Origin: Closterium sp. NIES-65
Lineage: Eukaryota > Streptophyta > Zygnematophyceae > Desmidiales > Closteriaceae
Assembly (NCBI GenBank): GCA_948144175.1
Contig: CANXME010002049.1
Location: 62,001 to 126,000 of the forward strand
DNA length: 64,000 bases
Direction of reading: 5' to 3'
Shown: one piece after another, positions 43,101 to 53,931 of the stretch
Position numbering within the stretch: position 1 is the stretch's first letter
Layout: every line of letters begins with the position of its first letter
Program-made: the position numbers and the translations under genes
Notes under the pieces: generated by a model
What the model saw: the letters and a program-made list of their open reading frames with translations, nothing else
Told to the model about the DNA's origin: nothing
Databases searched by the model: none

Positions 43101-44231
43101 GGCCACGATTGCAATCGAGCCTGAGGGACACAGGGAGAAGGAGGGATACGAGGGGAGGGAGTGGGAGGGAGATAAGGGGAGGGTGAAGGAACAACAAGGG
43201 GAAAGGAGGGAAAAGGCACCCACCTACCCATCCCACGCACCTGTGAGCCGCTGCAAAACACACACACCTGTTTCCTCAACCCCCTCTCCACACGCACGCA
43301 CCTGTTTCTTGAGTGCTGCCACTTCATTCGCCAGCAGCGCATCGATGGACGAACCCCCCTTCGCCTTCCCTGCAGATGCACCTTCCCCAGTCCGTGCCTC
43401 CCCCTCCCCCTCCCCCTGCGCCTTGCCAGCCTCCAGCTTGTCACACCACTGTGTGTGGGGCGAACAGAGGAGAAAGCAACATCATCTCAGTCAGATAAGC
43501 CCTCCCCAGCCACCTTCCCCAGTGCTTGCCTCCCCCTCAGCCCGCACCTTCATGGGCACCAGATTGTCGGTCAACGGTGTGTGGGGCAAGCAGTGGAGAT
43601 GGAAGGAGTAGGAACAACATCAGCTCAGTTAGAAAAGCCCTCCCCAGCCACCTTCCCCAGTGCTTGCCTCACCCTACCCGTTCCTCTGCGCCTTGCTGCC
43701 TCCAGCTTGTCACACCACTGTGTGTGGGGCGAACAGAGGAGAAAGCAACATCAGCTCAGTCAGATAAGCCCTCCCCAGCCACCTTCCCCAGTGCTTGCCT
43801 CCCCCTCAGCCCGCGCCTTCACGGGCACCAGCTTGCCGCCGCACAACGGCGTGTGGGCCAAGCAGGGGAGATGGAAGGAAGAAAAGCAAAACAGCTCAGT
43901 CAGATAGGCCCTCCACAACCACCTTCCCCAGTGCTTGCCCAGTCATCTATCTACCTACCCTCCAGGTTCTATCGTTTGCCTGTGCGCCCCACTCACCTCC
44001 TTGCCGCCTCACCTCATCAAGCTGATCCCCTGTGCATGTCACCTCACAAGCTGATCTCCTGATCACCTCTTACCACCCCCTCCCCCCCCTCCTCTCCCTC
44101 ACTGTGTGCTCGTGCCTCACCTCATCGAGCACGTTCACAATCTCCCGCCCGCACTCTCTCTCCCTGCCGGTCACACTCGACACCAGCCACCCCCTGCTGC
44201 CATTCGCGATAGGGCCCGCTCCCCCTCCACT
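34136..44231 (-). CDS. THUMP-domain tRNA-acetylation adaptor, spliced (THUMPD1/TAN1 family); first exon not found
   Basis: Exons in transcript order on the minus strand: 44231-44121, 43448-43302, 42374-41959, 37205-37055, 36071-35931, 34345-34136 (TGA at 34138-34136). All introns are GT-AG and the phases agree (0,0,2,0,0); the exons sum to 1176 nt, 391 codons plus stop. Family motifs follow the known order: RGWLVSSVTGRERE (N-terminal strand), SSIDALLANEVAALKKQ, RFVSVESGCKALLFVRIRED, a Glu/Lys-rich insert, FTLRLLPVETTCYASQEEI, FGIIFEKRANEG, then the THUMP end KVDLRNPDKTIMLQVVK and ISILTDFKALAKYNLRQL. The tail is acidic. Family members bind tRNA and help the NAT10/Kre33 acetyltransferase make ac4C in the D arm of tRNA-Ser and tRNA-Leu. 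The initiator exon upstream of 44231 was not identified. The call rests on motif order and splice phase. Confidence 0.85.
34346..34665 (-). repeat. duplicated copies of the terminal THUMP exon and its splice acceptor
   Basis: A second copy of the last exon starts at 34638 after CTCTCCCCCAG and reads TICFISILADFKALAKYN, then PCQL instead of LRQL, and runs on without the proper end. A third stub at about 34445-34463 keeps the acceptor CTTCCCCAG and ACCATTTG only. The copy at 34345 has the conserved YNLRQL and an early stop, so I take it as the real exon. Confidence 0.7.
34776..34780 (-). terminator. Pol III T5 terminator for tRNA-Val
   Basis: The minus strand has TTTTT beginning two bases after the tRNA-Val 3' end, a standard RNA polymerase III stop. 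Confidence 0.7.
34782..34855 (-). tRNA. tRNA-Val (anticodon AAC)
   Basis: 74 nt including the discriminator A. The acceptor stem is GGTTTCG with CGAAGCC (one wobble pair). The D arm is GTGTAGTTGGTTATCAC. The anticodon stem TCAGT/ACTGA encloses CTAACAC with anticodon AAC. The T arm is CCGGTTCAAGTCCGG. There is no intron. It closely matches plant nuclear tRNA-Val(AAC). It lies inside the last intron of the THUMP-domain gene, in the same orientation. Confidence 0.95.
35111..35930 (-). repeat. array of seven partial copies of THUMP exon 5 with its splice donor
   Basis: The minus-strand segment coding VDLRNPDKTIMLQVVK plus the adjoining donor GTATG recurs at about 35114-35170, 35244-35300, 35321-35357, 35425-35466, 35504-35556, 35634-35690 and 35811-35870, ahead of the intact exon ending at 35931. 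At least five copies keep the donor context AAG/GTATG or GGG/GTATG. Flanks share ATGCATGCATG runs and the palindromic GAGTCGACTC at several copies. Confidence 0.8.
36586..36868 (+). repeat. 33-bp minisatellite in a THUMP-gene intron
   Basis: About eight units of 33 bp, each containing TTGTGCGCCTATAGGGAGG and GATGTGCATGG, in the intron between exons 37205-37055 and 36071-35931. Because 33 is divisible by three, long frames open on both strands (Gly-Gly-Leu-Cys-Ala-Tyr repeats); these are artefacts. Confidence 0.9.
37270..38450 (-). repeat. partial copies of THUMP exon 4 with splice acceptor, in the preceding intron
   Basis: The minus-strand segment coding LRLLPVETTCYASQEEI recurs near 37288-37340, 37440-37487, 37603-37650, 37915-37965 and, as a stub, 38425-38450. 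All lie upstream of the intact exon (37205-37055) in the direction of transcription. The copy near 37340 keeps the acceptor ACCTCAG/CTTCACC, and those near 37650 and 37970 keep CACAG or CCCAG acceptors. All lack the exon's 3' half. Confidence 0.75.
38510..41957 (-). repeat. 14-bp minisatellite, about 245 units, starting at a splice donor
   Basis: The plus-strand unit is ACACCCACTGCCYC (minus GRGGCAGTGGGTGT). It fills 3.4 kb of the intron between exons 42374-41959 and 37205-37055. The first units on the left are variants ending CCTCCTGCTC and CCACCTGCTC. The rest vary mainly at one C/T position, with rare single-base deletions near 40235-40290 and 40750. The intron's GT (41958-41957) is the first base pair of the array. 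On the transcribed sense strand it is G-rich. The two frames of more than 1100 codons across it are purely repeat-derived. Confidence 0.95.
42402..42735 (+). repeat. 24-bp minisatellite in a THUMP-gene intron
   Basis: About 14 near-perfect 24-bp units, each containing GGGGCAAGGGGAGGGC and AAACGGTA, immediately upstream (minus direction) of exon 42374-41959. There is almost no variation between units, which indicates recent expansion or strong homogenisation. Confidence 0.92.
42778..43015 (-). repeat. two partial copies of THUMP exon 3 start
   Basis: The minus-strand words around SGCKALLF recur at 42781-42839 and 42945-43012, each keeping part of the upstream CCTCAG-like acceptor. They lie in the intron before the intact exon 42374-41959. 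Confidence 0.65.
43490..43945 (-). repeat. tandem copies of THUMP exon 2 acceptor region
   Basis: Blocks containing GCCACCTTCCCCAGTGCTTG start near 43508, 43647, 43779 and 43917 (about 132-139 bp apart). Some also carry CTTGTCACACCACTGTGTG (43437 and 43706), which is the acceptor of exon 43448-43302. The array precedes that exon in the direction of transcription. Confidence 0.65.
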
Positions 44232-44313
44232 CTGAGGCGCACGAGAGGGAGGCGCAGAAGAGGGAAGGAGGAGGATCAAAGGAACAATTTACTTTGTTTC
44301 GACTCCAACAACA

Positions 44314-44408
44314 ACAAGCCCGCACTCTCTCTCCCTGCTGGTCACACTCCACACCAGCCACCCCCTGTTGCCATTCGCGATGGGGCCCGCTCCCCCTCCA
44401 CTCTGTGG
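44314..44408 (-). repeat. partial copy of THUMP exon 1 (of those recognised)
   Basis: The minus strand repeats the start of exon 44231-44121, including its acceptor (CCACAG/AGTGG) and GPIANGNRGWLV. It breaks off before the donor, within a GCGGGC-TTGTTGTTGTT run. Confidence 0.7.
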
Positions 44409-44860
44409 CGCACGAGAGGGAGGAGCAGAAGGGGGAGGGGCACGAGGGGGAGGGGCGGAGCAGAAGGAGCAGAGGGGGGAGGAGCAGAAGACGGAGGAGC
44501 AGAGGGGGGAGGAGAAGAATGGGGAGGAGGAGAAGGGGGAGGAGGAGAAATGGGGGAGGGGAGAAGGGTGAGGAGGAATAGCAGGGGGGGGCACAGAAGG
44601 GAGAGGAGGAGAGGAGCAGAAGGGGGGGGAGCAGAAGTAAGAAACGGTTGCAAACCACCTCCAATCCCTCCCCCTGCCAGCCCCCTTGCTGCCATACATT
44701 CTGGGCGCCGCCTTCCCCCCATTCTGGATCATAGGGTTTAGGGTGAAGGAGCAAAGGAAGAAACAATCGATCCTTCACCTGCACTCTCGCTCCCTGCCTG
44801 CTGCTGCCCGCCGCCACTTCGAAAGAGGAGATCGAGGTTGGGGTTTTGGATGCATGGGAG

Positions 44861-45235
44861 AGCGAGCAACAACAAAGGGTTTCGGGTTTTGGGTGCATGG
44901 GAGAGAGCGAGCAACAACCAAGAGTTTCGGGTTTTGGTTGCGTGGCAACGGAGATTCGTGGGCCGGGATGTGGGAGGGAAGAGAGACGGCGGGGGTGGGG
45001 GGGAGGGGAAGGGGGACAGCAGGGGTGGGGGGAGGGGAAGGGGGACAGCGGGCGACACGGGCCGGACGGGTGAGGACCAGAGGAGAGAGGCGACGGCGGG
45101 AAAATCCGCTCTGTGTAAGACCAAGTGCTCAAAGCGATATCAGGACCAGAGGGGAGAGGCGACAGCGGAAAAATCTGCTCTGTGTAAACCTAAGTGATCA
45201 AGGCGATCTGAGGACCAGAGGGGAGAGGCGGCGCC
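44861..45235. repeat. short tandem duplications upstream of the THUMP gene
   Basis: A unit of about 43 bp with GGGTTTTGG and GCATGGGAGAG words repeats at 44850-44945. A 69-bp unit beginning AGGACCAGAG starts at 45073, 45142 and 45211. These lie in the likely 5' region of the gene. No TATA box is evident. Confidence 0.6.
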
Positions 45236-46515
45236 GTGGGAGCACACGATGGGAGGAGGAGAAGAGAAGGGGGGAGGGAAGACGGAGGTGTGTGCGCGAG
45301 CGGGAGGAGAGGGCACGAAAGGAAAGGGGGGGAAGGGGTTGAAGAGGAAGGGCGGGAAGTGGGGCGGATCGGGCTGGTGAGCGCACGCCGCCGCGGAGAT
45401 CACAGCGGCGACGCCGCCAAGATCATAGCAGCGGCGACGCGCAACGGATGCTGCCGCGACTCGCGACCGAAACGCGACTGAACGCGCCTGCAGAATTGTC
45501 GCTGATTATCGTCGTTATTCGTCTGTCAGCCAAGAAAAACATTGGTACACGCCTGCCGGTTTATGTTGACTAATGCGTCGCGACATAAGTTTAAAGGCTC
45601 ACAGCGTTCAGGTATCGCGACTTGTGCCGCTTCGATTTCCCCCGACCTCCATTACCGCTCCGATTGCCCTCCGCCTCGCGCTTTCCGCGACCCATGTGCG
45701 ATTGTATGGCCGTGGCTACCGATCAAACGAGGGAAACGCTCAATGGCTGATTTGCACAACAACGCATAGTATACAACTAAACTCCATCGTCGTCAGGACC
45801 AGTAGCACAAACCTTCCAATCAATGTTTGATCAGTGGGTTCGATATCCGCCTGGTTCTTTTGTTTTATACACCTCAAGGCTCTGTTTCCATTCAAGGTGT
45901 TTTCTTACTGCTCTGGGGCATTCTTCTTTCATATCATACTCGTCGTCGCATCCCTTCTTGTTGTAAGCATCAACCATCTTGACTGGTTTTTTCCGGACGT
46001 GCTTGTCGTCTACACCTTCGTTGTGTTGCTTCGTTGGTGTAGGAGATTTTTCTTTACTGGGTTTCGCTGCGTGTCGAACAATTCCGACTTTCAAACAGAA
46101 AGGTTCGGACCTATGCCATCTAACCAACAGCTATATCGTGTCGTTTTCAGACTTCGTGCGCAACATGTGTCAAACTTTGATTTCCGAGGTCACTACCTAT
46201 TTAGGGTCACCGTTATATCCTGCCTAGGTTTTCATTTGTTTTACAAGGACTTTGAGGCACGTCTTTGATATTCGCTATTCCACCCACACTACTATCACAA
46301 CTCACACCACTTGCTATCTTAGCCATATACACAATTTAGTCAATCAGGTGTGATTGGCGACAAGGGTTGCAAGGGCTTTGGGTTGAATGTTCAAGGTTGG
46401 TCAACCATTTCTTTTTTTTTTTTGTACATGGCTAGTTAGGACAGTTAGTAGCTTAATTTCATTCGAAATGCTATAATTCTCTGATATATTCACCTCTCTC
46501 ATTCTATATTCACTC
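45236..46515. other. probable 5' flank of the THUMP gene, then no recognised gene
   Basis: 45236-45480 is GC-rich with many CpG, which would suit a TATA-less promoter for the divergent or upstream side of the THUMP gene; this is inference. A minus-strand frame at 46127-45831 has a natural, charged composition (KPSKEKSPTPTKQHNEG, DAYNKKGCDDEYDMKEE) but no motif I recognise, and could be a gene fragment. Confidence 0.3.
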
Positions 46516-46519
46516 TAAC

Positions 46520-47095
46520 AGTCATTTTAGATTCACCTCCAGAATTAGCACCCCCAGAACCTCTAGCAGCAACACCATCAACCCCACCAACGCGAGGACC
46601 CTTAGACCCCTTGAGGCAGCACCCACAGAACCAGCACCCACAGAACCAGCACCCGCAAAACCCACACCTCCAGAGTCACCACCCCCAACAGCACCAGGGC
46701 CCCCGGATTCCACAGCGACAGGCTGCAGCGGAGGTGGCGAAATGGGGGGCGGAGATGGCTGAGGTGGAAAACCAGGAGGTGTCTCCAAGCGCGGCTGGTA
46801 GCGAGAAGCCGCTGTATCGTTAGCGGCATTGTCACCCCCCTAAGCCAGGCCAGAGGAGTCTGAGGAGACCTCCAAAGGCACAACCAAGGGGAGTGGGGTG
46901 GCGTGAGACACACCTGAAGGAGCAGGACGAGGGGGGAGGGGGGGGGTCTACCTGGCGGGGACGTGGAACCAAGAAGAGACGGAGGAGGGCACAGGGCAAC
47001 TGCGGTGGGGGTAGAGACGGTAGTAGAAGATCGACTAGTTAAAGGTGGCTGGGTGGTAAAACTGCCAGTCAGGCGCGTCGGCTGGAAGGCCAAGG
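46520..47095 (-). pseudogene. E6: old copia fragment, piece 1 (integrase end and pol linker)
   Basis: The minus strand matches the E2 region around 12600-13620: linker words rich in Gly, Ala and Val, the GACCCCCTCCCCC-type stretch, and the end of integrase (WQFYHP-type words near 47050). It is interrupted at 47095 by E5. The sequence resumes at 54314 at exactly the next homologous base after one copy of the target duplication. Confidence 0.8.
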
Positions 47096-47724
47096 TGTCA
47101 CATGTGTTTGTATATCTGTAGGTTGTAATGGGGTAGCCTCTACTGAGTACACCACATAAGGGTTAGACCTAGTAATTGTACTCATCTCATGCTTTTACTC
47201 GATCATTCCTACACGTTATTCATGACATAGTATTCAGAGCAGGTCCCTCCGTAGGACCGCTCCGTTAGGGCCCACTGCTAGCTTCGAAGAGCCCGTACTG
47301 CCCTAATCGTTCGTTCCTGCCCTGCCCGGACAGCATCCCCCACGCTGCCCTGCCTGCTTTGCCCCACGCACTCTGCCCTGCCCTGCGCACTGCCCGCTTG
47401 CTGCTCAGCGCGCGACCCGCACGTTGCCCTGCTAGCGCCCTGCTCTGCACGCGCGCCGCCCTACCCTGCAGCCTGCACGCTGCCCTGCCTTGCAGCCGGC
47501 GCGCCGCCCTGCCCTGAAGCCTGCGCGCAGCCCTGCCCTGCAGCATGCACGCCGCCCTGCCCTGCAGCCCATGTGCCGCCCTACCCTGCAGCCCACACGC
47601 CTACGCTGCTCGCGCCCCACCCGCCCTGCTGCGCCTCGCATGCCCTGCTGCCCGCGGGCTGCCTTAGCTGCGAGCGCGCTACTCTAGTTGCATACGCACT
47701 GCCCTAGCCACTACACTGCCCTTC

Positions 47725-50700
47725 ATGGCAAAGCCGCCGGCCTTAGCGGTTGACGCCGATGGATGCCCGTACAGGTTAGGGTTCTGGCTTATGTGCTTGC
47801 GCTTGCATCTCCGACGTTACATTAGAGATGGCGTCTCCCTACTTGAGTACACGTCAGGGTCACTTCCGGCCTCTCCGACTCCTATGGAGCCTCCTGATGA
47901 CGCTGGCGAGGACGTGCAGAGGCGGTACCTGGCGGGCACCCTTGCCTACAGAAAGTGGACGGAGTGAGATGCTATCGCATAGCGTGCCGTCCGAGCTCTC
48001 CTGCCAGTCGACCAGAGGGACCACTTTCGACAGGTAACGTCGGCCCAGACTTTGTTCGACGCTATTGATAGCCACAACTCCTCCCTCTCTCCTGCCACTC
48101 GGCCACTACAGAAGCGGTGTCCGTTGTTGGAGGAGGTGCATCCGCTCGTCGTGGAGGAGAGTGTAGGTACCTGTACGTCTGCTCCAGCAAGTGGTGCCAC
48201 TAGTGGAGGCGATGGTTCTAGAGATGATCAGCAGCGGCAGCAGATTCAACCGGAGACCCCCTCGCCGAAGCAGCTTTAAGAGTGGTATTCTCAGCAAAAC
48301 GCCCCTAGTAGTGTAGAAGCAACCAGTGTAGGTGCATGTGAGCCTGCTAGCACTTTTGCAGCTCCTGTGGAGGCTTTGCACACCTTCATGCCTGACTGAG
48401 GCGCGACTCGCTGCTTCTTCCACGACTGTACCACAATCACACCACTCACTATACCTATCCCGATCAGTCTGGCTGACCCCTTTAGGGGCCCAGTCATAGC
48501 ACGTACCTCCACCGTTCTCTCGTGTCCGGCAGCCCTTTCGGCTCGCTTGCACGTCTCCACCTCCCCTCGTTCACTACGAACATGGTGAGTAACGGTGTCC
48601 TCCAGGACCAGTTTGTCACCGTGAATACTCCTAGATGTGAGCTTGTGGCGATCTGTAAAGACTCACGGACTGGCGCCCACCTCACCACGTTCACTCAGAG
48701 ACCCGGGTCTGGCCTGTACACGCTGACCACTAAGTTTGCACAGGTAGCTGCGTCGGGTCAGTTAGCTGCGTCTTGTTCGTGTCGGCTCCTCACGCACCAG
48801 ACTCTCCTCTAGCACCACCGTCTTGGTCACCCCTCTCTGCCATGCCTCCGGGGCATGCACTCTCGTCTCCTAGTCTCTGGCCTCCCCAGGTCCCTGCCCC
48901 CTCTCCCGGGCTCGCCTGCGCCGCCGTGCCTTCCCTGCGTCGAGGGGCGGCAGCGCGCCACTCCTCACCCCTCCTCGTTTCCGCCGACCACACACTCTCC
49001 ACATGGACGTGTGGGGCCTAGCCCGCGTCCGTGGACAGGACCAGGAACGCTATTTCCTCCTAGTTGTTGACGATGCGCTACACCACAGTCTTCCCCTTGC
49101 AGAGCAAGGCTGAAAGCGCGGTTTCAGCAGGACCTCCAGGTCCTGCGACTGCACCAGATGTGGTGAGCTTTCCTTCCGCCTCCTTGAGGGTTTTTTTCGT
49201 GCCGAGGGCATTGCCCAGTCATTCACGTTTCCGGCCACTCCACAGCGAAATGGGATTGCTGAGCATCGCATTGGCTTGATCGTGAGGTTGGTCGCACCTC
49301 CATGATCCATGCGGCTGCTCCCCATTTTCTGTGGCCGTTTGCGGTCCGATACGCCGCGCATCAGCTCAACCACTGCGTTGGACAGGGGAGGTTGGCGATG
49401 CGTCGGCGTTTTGGGTCTGGGGCGCGCTCTCCCTTGTCCACGATATCACCGCGGGCAAGCTCTTTCCTCGCACTCTCCGCTGCGTCTTCCTTGGCTTCCC
49501 CACTGACGCCCCGCCCTGGCAGCTTTACCACCCTACCTCGCGCCTCATCCTGTCCTCACAGGACGTCACTTTTGACGAGTATGTCTGCTTCTACCATCTC
49601 CACGCGCACGTGTCTTCTCCAGTCCTCCCGCCGCCCCTCTTCCTAGTCCCAGGTCCCCCCCCGGTAGACCCCCTCCCCCCACAGGGTCCTGCTCCCTCAG
49701 ATGTGTTGGACCACAGCAACAGTCTCGCAGACACGACACCCTCTCGCCACAGCAGCTTCGCGACTGGGTTGTTTGGAGGGGCCGAGTTGCTGGAGCTCGG
49801 AGTACTGGAACTGGAGGTGCTGCAGCTAGAGGTGCTGCTGGTACTAGAGGTGTTGGAGCTGCTCGTGCTGGAGGTACTGGAGTTGTTGGTGCTGGAGGTA
49901 CTGGAGCTACTGTAGCTGGAGGTGCTGGAGCTACTGTAGCTGGAGGTGCTGGAGCTGCTGGTACTGGAGGTGTTGGAACTGCTGGTGCTGGAGGTGCTGG
50001 AGCTGCTGGTACAGGAGGTACTGGATCTGCTGGTGCTGGAGGTACTGGAGCTGCAGGCACTGGAGGTACTGGAGCTAGAGGTACTGGGCCTGGAGGTACT
50101 GGAGCTGGAGGTGCTGGAGGTGTTGGAGTTGCTGGTGCTGGAGGTTCTGGAGGTACTCGAGCTGCTGGTGCTGGAGGTGCTGGAGGCACTGGAGCTGGAG
50201 GCTCTGGTACTGTGGGTTTTTCTACCCGCAGCCGCAATCGTCCCTGCCACCGCCTAGCTCGGCACTTCGTCAAGTTCTTAGTCTTCCGTCTTCCACTGGC
50301 CTTACTCCGCCTCTCCAGTCTCCTCCGCCTGACCAATCGCACCCGCAGTTACTGCCTGGCTCTCCAGTGCCTGCTCCTTCTCCTTACCTTGAGCAGACAG
50401 AGTCCCTGACAGTGCGTCGTGAGCCTGAGTCTCCTCATGCCTCCCCTGTTCGCATTGTCAGTCAGGCTCGTCATCCTTGTCCTCCATTTTTCCATGGCAC
50501 GCACACTATGACACTTCGTCTTTCCTCTGTTCAACAGCGTTTTGACCTGCCGTCTCCTCCAACGTCCTCTCTTCCTGACGTTCCTGACCCTAAGTTCGAC
50601 CTTGCTCGTGCTGCTAATCCTACTGTCACTTGTCTCCTTGCTACTTCAATCACTGACCTTTCCTTTGAGTCTATTGTTGCATCTGCCTTAGTCACTGAGC

Positions 50701-53700
50701 TCTTAGACTTTGCTGCTACCTGTAGTCTCGACTACGTCGCGAGTCTTGTTACTGTGTCTGAGTCTATTGTCCTCCGTCCGTCGGGGGTGAGCTTGCCCTT
50801 GGCAGTGACGTCTCCGTCCTTTGAGGACAGGCAGTTTTAGCTTGAATGTCTCGGGGTCATTTTACCTTATCTCGCGTCCATGCTGCTTTGCCCTAAGGGA
50901 GATCCGGATGCACCAGACATCCCTACCCCGCGCTCTTACGCAGAGGCGATTGCCGGTGAGTACTGCTCTCAGTGGAAGACAACCATGGATGCAGAGATGG
51001 CTTCTTGGAAGTCCAAAGGCACATATGTCTACGAGGTTCCCCCTCCTGGGGCGAACATAGTCAATGGCATGTGGATTTTCAGAGTGAAGCGGTCGTCGGG
51101 TTTGTCAGAATGTTATCTTATGCTCTAGCCTGTAATGGGGTGCTCTATAGCGAGTACAACCCTTCTAGGGTTTGCTATTTGTATCCCCATTCTTGCTAGT
51201 GCAATCCTCTTCTTTCTTCAAATTTTCACATGGTATCAGAGCAGGTCGATCCCCTTGGATCGATCCTGTGGGTGGGCTCACCACCCCGTTGCTTCCGCTG
51301 CAACTCCTACTGCTACTGCTATCACTACTCTCTGTGCCGCACGCCCCGTGGCGTGCGGCATTTTTTCATCCCGCCGTGCGCCCCGAGGCGCGCGGCGGTT
51401 TTCTGCCCGCCGTGCGCCCCGAGGCGCGCGGCGGTTCTCTTCCCGCCGTGCGCCCCGAGGCGCGCGGCGGGTTACTGCCCCGTCACGCCGCGCGCCGCTC
51501 TCGGGAGGCGCTGCGACGGGCGACGGGGACCTCCGCGTCGCCCCCCGTCGCCCGTCGTGGCCTGCGCGCAGCCCGTACAGCCTGCGCGCGGCACGTACGG
51601 GCCGCGCCAGACCCGTCCGCGGCCCGTACGGGCCGCGCCAGGCCTACGCGCGACCCGTACGGGCGGCGCCAGGCCCGCGCGCGGCTCGGGCCGCCTGCGC
51701 GCGGCTCGGGCGACCCTACCTGCGGCCCTGGCTCCGGCCCCGCCGCCCTACCTGCGGCCCTGTCGTCCCGTCGCCCTACCTACGGCCCGGCTCCGTCGCC
51801 CTACCTACGGCACCCCCCCCCCCCCCCCCCCTTTTTCCCGTCGCCTGTCGAGGCGACCTGAGGGGGCTCTGGGGGGTGGAGGGTGTGTAGTCTCCCCTAC
51901 TCCTCCTCCTACTTTGTCTCCCACTGCTGCAACTGTCGCTGAGGGGGGTGGATGTGTGGGAGACTGGGGTTTAGGGTTTAAGGGGGGTGCGTGGGAGTGG
52001 AGCTAGCGGTGTAGCAGCGGGTGTGTGCCAGGGGGAGTGGGATAGTTTGGGGAAGCTGTATGGAGGTTGCCGTCGTGTCGCCAGCAGCACCTGTATTCCG
52101 GGGACTTCGTCCGGTAGCCCAGTCGTAGCCAGCTGTGCCAGCCGCCCGTGGGTCCGTTGCTCGTCTGCCGCTACTTTAGCCGTGGGGCCTGTTACTCCTG
52201 TATTCCGGGGACTTCGTCCGGTAGCCGCTGTGCCAGTCTGCCTCCTGTTGCCCGTGTGTGTGCAGCTTCAGCCGTCGCCTCCTATCTCCTCTCCTCTCAC
52301 TCTCTCTCCTCCTCCTCGCTTGCCCGTTGTGACTACCACTAGCTTTGCTCATAATTGTACCCTTTAAACTATTGCTTCTTGAACTTGTGCTCAGAATGTG
52401 TGGTGACATTGTGATCCACCCTGAGCTTGTACTGCTTTGCTTCCTCTGCTGATTACACCCCACTTTGGCTATGGGGGTGTGTCAGAATGTTATCTTATGC
52501 TCTAGCCTGTAGTGGGGTGCTCTATAGCGAGTACAATCCTTCTAGGGTTTGCTATTTGTATCCCCATTCTTGCTAGTGCAATCCTCTTCTTTCTTCAAAT
52601 TTTCACAGGGTTCTCCGCCTGCCTCAAGGCGCGTTACGTTCCACGAGGCTTCAATCGGCTACAAGGGTTTGACTTCTTCGAGACCTTCTCCCCCACCCCA
52701 AATATGACTACTCTTTGGGTGTTACTGCACGTGGCAGCACAGCGTGACTACGAGCTGCACTCCTTCGACTTCTCCACAACTTTCTTATAGGGCAACCTTC
52801 ATTGGCTGCCCACCCACCTGGCTTCACTGGGTCGTTTTCTGAGGGTACCCAGTGGAGCCTCCAGCGGCCAGTGTATGGCCAGGCGCCCCGTGAGTGGCAC
52901 GACACACTGGCTCTTGGGTTTGCTCCTTCGACTGCTGACACGTCGTTGTTTTTGCGCACCAACCCTTCTCTGCCGCCGTTCTACATCCTCGTGTACGCCG
53001 ATGACTTGGTCTTTGCTACTGGCGACACTGAGGCACTGACCCTTGTGAAGGCGGAGCTGCAGAAGAGACACACTTGCACTGACCTGGGTGGGGTGCGTAG
53101 CGATCTTGGCTTGCAGATCACCCAGGACAGACAACAGCACACCATTACCCTGACTCAATCACAGATGGTGCAGTAGGTCCTTAAGTGCTTCAGCATTTGG
53201 TTCTCCTGGCCACAGCCTACTCCTCTGCTTATTGGCCACCCGCTCACAGCTCCACCTTCGGACGAGTCCGTAGAACCGAGTGGCCCGTATCCAGAGCTTG
53301 TAGGCTACCTCATATACTTGATGAGGTGCACACGACCTGACCTCGCATACCCTCTCAGCATCCTTGCTTGCTTCGTCGCGCCCGGGGGACACAGGAAGGA
53401 GCACTGGACAGCTGTGCAGTATATCGGGCATGGGGCTTGTGCTTGGATGAGGGGGTCCAGTGGTACTCACAGGACACTCCGACGCTTCTTGGGTCGACGA
53501 CCAGGCAACTCAGCGGTCGTCACAAGGTTACTCTTTCAGTCTTGGCTCTGGTCCTGTCTCGTGGACGTCCACTCGCACGTCTTCTCTGCTTGGGTTCTAG
53601 CTGTGAGGCTGAGAAATATGTCGGGGCTATGGCTACACAAGAGTTACGCTGGTTGAACTACTTGCTGACCGAATTGGGTGAGCGGCCTCGTTCTCTTTCA

Positions 53701-53931
53701 GTTCTGTATGTCGACAACAAGGCCATGATTGCCTTGTGTACGAAGCATATTGCTCTTCGCTACTTTCTTGCTCGAGAGATGGAGCTGCGTGGTCAGCTGC
53801 GCCTTGCTTACTTGGCCTCTCGGGCTAACAATGCTGATGTTTTCACCAAGGCCCTTGGTTCTGGTAATCATCAGCGTTTCTGCACTGCTTTAGGCCTTGT
53901 GCCTACTCTGCCTCACCTGCTGGTTGCTTGA
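47725..53931 (+). pseudogene. E5 copia gag-pol, heavily decayed
   Basis: Gag starts at 47725 (MAKPPALAVDADG) and has an internal deletion. The protease region near 48390-48420 reads D-stop-GATRCFF in place of DSGA. Integrase words recur at 48800-49330 (WGL, QRNGIAEHRIG) with frameshifts and deletions. An Ala/Gly/Leu-type linker array spans 49790-50215. RT starts near 50960 (MDAEMASWKSKGTY), is split by T2, and continues from 52608 with the active-site box YADD near 53000. RNase H ends at TGA 53929-53931 (LYVDNKAMIAL, ADVFTKAL). A short (TA)n run follows at about 53951-53969. Confidence 0.85.
51103..52607 (+). mobile_element. T2: young non-autonomous LTR element nested in E5
   Basis: 128-bp LTRs at 51103-51230 and 52480-52607 differ at only two positions. 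The target duplication GGGTT (51098-51102, 52608-52612) is exact, and excising T2 plus one copy restores the E5 reverse transcriptase sequence. The PBS is TGGTATCAGAGCAGG at 51231. The polypurine tract CACTTTGGCTATGGGGG precedes the right LTR. The 1.25 kb interior is non-coding. GC-rich repeats of GCCCCGAGGCGCGCGGCGG occur at 51365-51470, a C-run at about 51812-51830, GGGTTTAGGGTTTAAGG at about 51967-51983, and repeated GTATTCCGGGGACTTCGTCC units at 52091 and 52200. Confidence 0.93.

Noticed and set aside
45831..46268. Possible membrane-protein gene on the plus strand (Phe/Leu/Val-rich)
   Set aside because: The opposite strand has a more natural charged composition. The hydrophobic frame is probably its shadow, and neither has a recognised motif.
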